From Spirosoma luteum DSM 19990 (GTDB taxonomy: Bacteria > Bacteroidota > Bacteroidia > Cytophagales > Spirosomataceae): DNA of 44,811 bases. Location of the stretch: assembly GCF_000374065.1 (NCBI RefSeq), contig NZ_KB893275.1:1-44811 (forward strand), given 5' to 3'. A model generated the notes under the pieces. It made no database searches, was not told the origin of the DNA, and saw only the letters and a list, made by a program, of their open reading frames with translations. Made by a program: the position numbers and the translations under genes. Below are positions 41,630 to 44,811 of this stretch, one piece after another; within the stretch, counting starts at the first letter, position 1, and every line of letters starts with the position of its first letter.

Positions 41630-43372
41630 TTACGCAAACGGTAACGCCAGGGTTTCTGATGAGCCATCCGGTTTGCTGCTTTTGACCAGTTTGTTCACTT
41701 CTTTGTCCTTCCTCGTCCCTTTCTTCGTCGGCCGTAGTGGCTTCGATCCTGGTATGCTGTGCGTTTTTAGAATGCGCTCCTTTTCGGTCTTACCCTCGTC
41801 CGTACGCCGGGGTGCCTGAAGTTTTCGCTGGGCCTCCCGGCCCGTCTGCGTACTGTCGACGATGGGCGCGGGATAGTCAATGCCGGGGTGAAAATGGTAC
41901 AGGTCCTGCTCCAGCGGGGGTATCGTCCAGGGTTCGTGGATATAAGCCGTGGGGCAGTTTGCCAGTTCGGGAATCCACTGCCGGATAAAAATACCGTCCG
42001 GGTCGTGGTCGTGCGATTGCTTCACGGGGTTGTACACCCGTACCGTATTGGTACCGGTCATGCCTGCCTGCATCTGAATCTGGGCGTAATGAATACCCGG
42101 TTCAAAATCGGTGTATACGCGGGCCAAATGCCAGCCGCCTTCCTGCCAATGCTGGAACAAATGATGGGTCAGGAAGGAGGTTAGCATAGCCCGCATCCGG
42201 AAGTTAATATAGCCCGTCTGGTTCAAACAGCGCATGCAGGCATCCACCATGGGGTAGCCGGTATGCCCCGTTTGCCAGGCCAGGTAGTGCGCCGGGTTAT
42301 CATTTTTAGGTACTTCATCGAAGGCGCGGTTCACATTCTCGAATTCCATCCGGTCTTCGCTCTCGAATTTCTGGATGAAATGACAATGCCACCGCAACCG
42401 CGAGGCAAAGGCCGCGTACTGACCCGCCATCCCTTTCTTGCCCCGTTCCTGCCGGGCCGTTTTGGCTTCCAGCTGCGCCTGAAACGCCTGCCGGATGCTC
42501 AGGCATCCCCACGCGATGTAGGGGGATAACCGGCTGCATCCCCGGCGACTTTCCAGCGGTTTGGAGATACTCCTGGCGTACAGGGCGATACGCTCAGCCA
42601 GAAAAGACTGCATGTACCGGTGCCCGTTGTATTCACCCCCCGGCTGAAAAGCGGCATCCGGCTGTTGCAAGACTGCGGGCAGGTCGGGCCCGCTTTCAGC
42701 TGCAAACCAGTTGTCATCCAACAGGGCCGGTAGCCAGGCTTCCATATCGGCCTGCTCCTGAGGGGCGCGCATCGTCTGTTGCCAGCGGGCCACCCAATCG
42801 TCGCGGTCGGCCAGTCGCCGGATAACCCCGTTAGACTGAAATTCCCGCCAGGCGATGCCTTCGCTACGGCAAAAGTGGGCCACGGCTTTGTCGCGCTCGT
42901 AGGTAACCCGCAGGCCCGTTTCTTCGTGGGAGAAAAGGGTGTTGATGGTATATCTCCCCTGCAAGGCCTGCAACACATCAATCACTTCGCGCTGGAATAG
43001 CCACACCTGGGTTGGGCCGGGTATCAGGTCTGCCCAGACTGGTTCGTCGGGTATCAACGCATCGGCAAAAACGAAGGGTAGCCACTCGTGTACCAGGGGA
43101 ATGTATTGCGGACGCTCGTCGGGGTTGAGTAGCGTAACACCAGCCAGTTGGCGGTTAAGGTCGGTCAGGCACTCCGTAACGAACCGCCAGTGGCGCAGGT
43201 CGTAATTGGGGTCAGCAAGTACCGACGGCTCAAAACAGTAAAGCAACAGGAGCGGAGTGCCTCGCTTACAGGCATCAATGGCGGCCTTCAGCGGAGCGTG
43301 ATCCCGTAAACGCAGGTCCCGTTTGAACCAGAGTATGTTCAGAGCCGGTCGTTCGTCCGGGGTGCTTACCAT
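41630..43372 (-). CDS. Cryptochrome/photolyase-family protein
   Basis: A 580-residue flavoprotein. The N-terminal photolyase domain begins [19 protein letters not shown] and binds the antenna cofactor; the C-terminal FAD domain shows [28 protein letters not shown] and [20 protein letters not shown], then [16 protein letters not shown], all family words. Repair of UV photoproducts or blue-light sensing are both possible. I use ATG 43372; an open frame runs 64 codons further upstream, overlapping the neighbour, and does not fit. The final 60 residues ([13 protein letters not shown] and on) are a basic tail of unknown role. Confidence 0.87.
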   Translation of the reverse strand: MVSTPDERPALNILWFKRDLRLRDHAPLKAAIDACKRGTPLLLLYCFEPSVLADPNYDLRHWRFVTECLTDLNRQLAGVTLLNPDERPQYIPLVHEWLPFVFADALIPDEPVWADLIPGPTQVWLFQREVIDVLQALQGRYTINTLFSHEETGLRVTYERDKAVAHFCRSEGIAWREFQSNGVIRRLADRDDWVARWQQTMRAPQEQADMEAWLPALLDDNWFAAESGPDLPAVLQQPDAAFQPGGEYNGHRYMQSFLAERIALYARSISKPLESRRGCSRLSPYIAWGCLSIRQAFQAQLEAKTARQERGKKGMAGQYAAFASRLRWHCHFIQKFESEDRMEFENVNRAFDEVPKNDNPAHYLAWQTGHTGYPMVDACMRCLNQTGYINFRMRAMLTSFLTHHLFQHWQEGGWHLARVYTDFEPGIHYAQIQMQAGMTGTNTVRVYNPVKQSHDHDPDGIFIRQWIPELANCPTAYIHEPWTIPPLEQDLYHFHPGIDYPAPIVDSTQTGREAQRKLQAPRRTDEGKTEKERILKTHSIPGSKPLRPTKKGTRKDKEVNKLVKSSKPDGSSETLALPFA

Positions 43373-43511
43373 TGGAAGTAGAAGGCTGTCTTGATGACCT
43401 ATAATCAACCGTACAGGCAATTTGTTCAGCTTTGGAATGGAGTCATTACCCGTCCGACTGGTACCCCCGTTTCGGCTCTTTCGCCCGGCTGAGTATTTGG
43501 GAGGGAACTGA

Positions 43512-44282
43512 CTACTGGTCGAGCTGCATATTGTACGTTTCCCATAGATGGCGTCGCAGAACATTCAGGACCAATCGGCTCGCCTGGTCAGGTTCAAGTT
43601 TGTATCGAATTGACGTGGCTTTTTGAAGCGAATGGAGCAGGATGTCTATTGCCCGTAACTCTTTACTGATGGCGGTTACCGGGATGGACGTTGTCATTAC
43701 TTCATCGTAGCTCACAAAGTTAACGTACGATTGAGGCTCATCAGCAGGTTCCGGTTTTCGGTGTAGTTCCTCTTTCAGTATACGGTCTTTGTGCCACAAT
43801 TTGGCTAAGCTGATAAATTCGCTCCTGAAGCTGGTGCTACTATAAAGATCTTCAATCATTATGTCGCGCTGCGTAAAGATGCCCTGTACGATTTCATCGT
43901 TCGATAAGTCCTGGTAAATCCAGTTTTCTGAGGAGTTCTTTTCCTGCTCAAAAGAACACTGATAGGCATCTTTGAATAAATCAAGCAGAATGGAATACGA
44001 GCTATTAAGCTCAACCAAGGCCATATTTATTCGTAAACCGACCTTGCTCAATTTGGGACGCTGAATAAGAAAAGGGCTAGATGCCGTTTCTGATGAACTA
44101 CGGGCATTGACTTGTTCGATATCAGCGTCGGTAAGTTTTAGTTGTCTCAGTAAAGCCGTTACCTCAAATAGTTGTTTGCACTTCTTAGCCTCATCCAGTT
44201 GCCTGAAGCTGTCCAGCAAGTCGGCCTTGGGATAAATACCCTGCGCGAATTGAATGATTACTAATTCATCTTCCAGGCTCAT
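43512..44282 (-). CDS. DUF5958-like protein
   Basis: A 256-residue cytosolic protein. The first 135 residues match my memory of the DUF5958 family: [50 protein letters not shown] and [12 protein letters not shown]. The second half ([20 protein letters not shown] and on) is not recognised and contains no obvious motif. Function unknown. It is upstream of the photolyase by 139 bp on the same strand and may share its transcription. Confidence 0.55.
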   Translation of the reverse strand: MSLEDELVIIQFAQGIYPKADLLDSFRQLDEAKKCKQLFEVTALLRQLKLTDADIEQVNARSSSETASSPFLIQRPKLSKVGLRINMALVELNSSYSILLDLFKDAYQCSFEQEKNSSENWIYQDLSNDEIVQGIFTQRDIMIEDLYSSTSFRSEFISLAKLWHKDRILKEELHRKPEPADEPQSYVNFVSYDEVMTTSIPVTAISKELRAIDILLHSLQKATSIRYKLEPDQASRLVLNVLRRHLWETYNMQLDQ

Positions 44283-44435
44283 GAGTCAGTGGTTTGGTGT
44301 AGAGGAATAAACGAGATTATCTTTTGCCACTTTTTCGTTTCATCTTGATTATGAGAATGAACAAGCAGAAGATTATCGAAAACTACCAATGTTCGCAAAG
44401 GCAGTCACTTCTAACTACCTAAATTACTGAAAGTG

Positions 44436-44687
44436 CTAATCCAGTTGAGACAAACGCCATATAGAAGTTGCCGCCTTCGCCAATCTTTCTTGTCTCTTTT
44501 CCAGAGTATTAGGTGTCCATACATCAGCCGTTATACTCTTTGATAGAGAATATTGGCTTGTACGGTATATGTCTTTTTTCTCTGAAAAATCCTTAGTGCC
44601 ACAATCGCGATTCTTATCTTCTTCCAGTAAGGTATAATTACCCAGGCGATATATGTAGTTCTCTTGAATGGCAATAGGAAACTCTAA
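44436..44687 (-). pseudogene. GmrSD-type restriction protein, C-terminal remnant (DUF1524)
   Basis: On the minus strand an open frame reads FPIAIQENYIYRLGNYTLLE followed by KNRDCGTKDFSEKKDIYRTS, then LSKSITADVW and RQERLAKAATSIWRLSQLD before TAG at 44436-44438. The YRLGNYTLLE...N...F.EKK layout and the IW-R end are those of the DUF1524 HNH domain at the C-terminus of GmrSD-type modification-dependent restriction enzymes. The 5' part is absent: the frame meets an insertion sequence at 44688. Remnant only. Confidence 0.6.
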
Positions 44688-44811
44688 GAGCGTGTTGGGG
44701 AATTAGGTGCTTGATTCTGAGGGTATTCTCTGTAGCATTAGCTGAATGTTAGCCAAATAAAGCCAGTTTATTGATGAACTCAGCGTGTGTTCGTAGTCTT
44801 TTACTAGCCGA
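44688..44811 (-). mobile_element. 3' end of an IS5-like insertion sequence, cut by the window edge
   Basis: A frame on the minus strand (44703-44810) reads RLVKDYEHTLSSSINWLYLA and continues NIQLMLQRI before TAA. This is the tail of IS5-family DDE transposases (RLVKDYE...LANIQLMLRR). It ends at GAGCGTGTTGGGG (44688-44700), which resembles the inverted-repeat end of IS427-group elements. The insertion has truncated the GmrSD-type gene. Confidence 0.65.

Noticed and set aside
43373..43564. N-terminal extension of the photolyase by 64 residues
   Set aside because: The family N-terminus starts at about codon 65 of the open frame, and the extension overlaps the DUF5958-like gene.
1..44811. tRNA, rRNA or known riboswitch
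   Set aside because: No sequence with the expected conserved parts was seen when reading intergenic regions; a covariance search was not possible here.

Overview
The window looks like chromosomal DNA of a Bacteroidota bacterium of the Cytophagales, closest in style to Spirosoma and relatives. The grounds are: moderately GC-rich coding DNA, genes without strong Shine-Dalgarno sequences, a -33/-7 promoter of the TTG-N20-TAnnTTTG type in front of a toxin-antitoxin operon, many secreted or lipoprotein enzymes, and Bacteroidota-style families (rhamnose aldolase-dehydrogenase fusion, GH105, ThuA, HigBA, TonB C-terminal domain protein). This placement is inferred from gene content only. No rRNA, tRNA or CRISPR array was seen.

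Layout. Positions 1-270 are the 3' end of an insertion sequence, followed by a near-perfect 34-bp palindrome. Positions 630-8200 hold accessory genes (vanadium haloperoxidase-like lipoprotein, two AraC regulators, an NTF2-like secreted protein, small membrane proteins, lipoproteins) mixed with decayed IS3 fragments and a lipoprotein gene broken by an amber codon. Positions 8980-15480 carry a Nif3-like protein, a ThuA protein, a dienelactone hydrolase, a GH2 glycosidase and a HAD dehalogenase. Positions 15500-24971 are an L-rhamnose catabolic locus: rhaT (symporter), rhaEW (aldolase-dehydrogenase fusion), rhaI (isomerase), rhaB (kinase), a GH105 unsaturated rhamnogalacturonyl hydrolase and rhaM (mutarotase). 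Together these would release rhamnose from pectin fragments, import it and convert it to dihydroxyacetone phosphate plus lactate. The intact rhaT lies between 5' and 3' fragments of a second rhaT, and an IS200-like element sits between rhaEW and rhaI.

Positions 24904-28648 form a small islet bounded by the rhaM 3' end and a partial second rhaM copy, which share an identical 63-bp block. Inside are a broken serine recombinase, an AT-rich secreted protein, and a higB toxin followed by three higA-type antitoxin genes, the last frameshifted. Its promoter predicts a leaderless higB mRNA. Positions 28987-44282 hold a MidA-type methyltransferase, a TonB-domain protein, an outer-membrane protein, a three-subunit molybdenum hydroxylase operon (PaoABC-like), a serine hydrolase, an amidase, an M14 peptidase, a DUF4440-like protein, a photolyase and a DUF5958-like protein. 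The right end is a GmrSD (DUF1524) remnant cut off by an IS5-like element.

The most unusual theme is structural. Four intergenic elements (near 19743, 21738, 24568 and 35326) are long inverted repeats built from degenerate 7-bp units, three of them within the rhamnose locus. With the nested rhaT copies, the rhaM-flanked islet and the IS200-like element with mirror-image ends, they point to a locus reworked repeatedly by recombination. I saw no clearly new enzymatic or defence system. The higB-higA-higA-higA array and the heptad palindromes are the best candidates for something little described.
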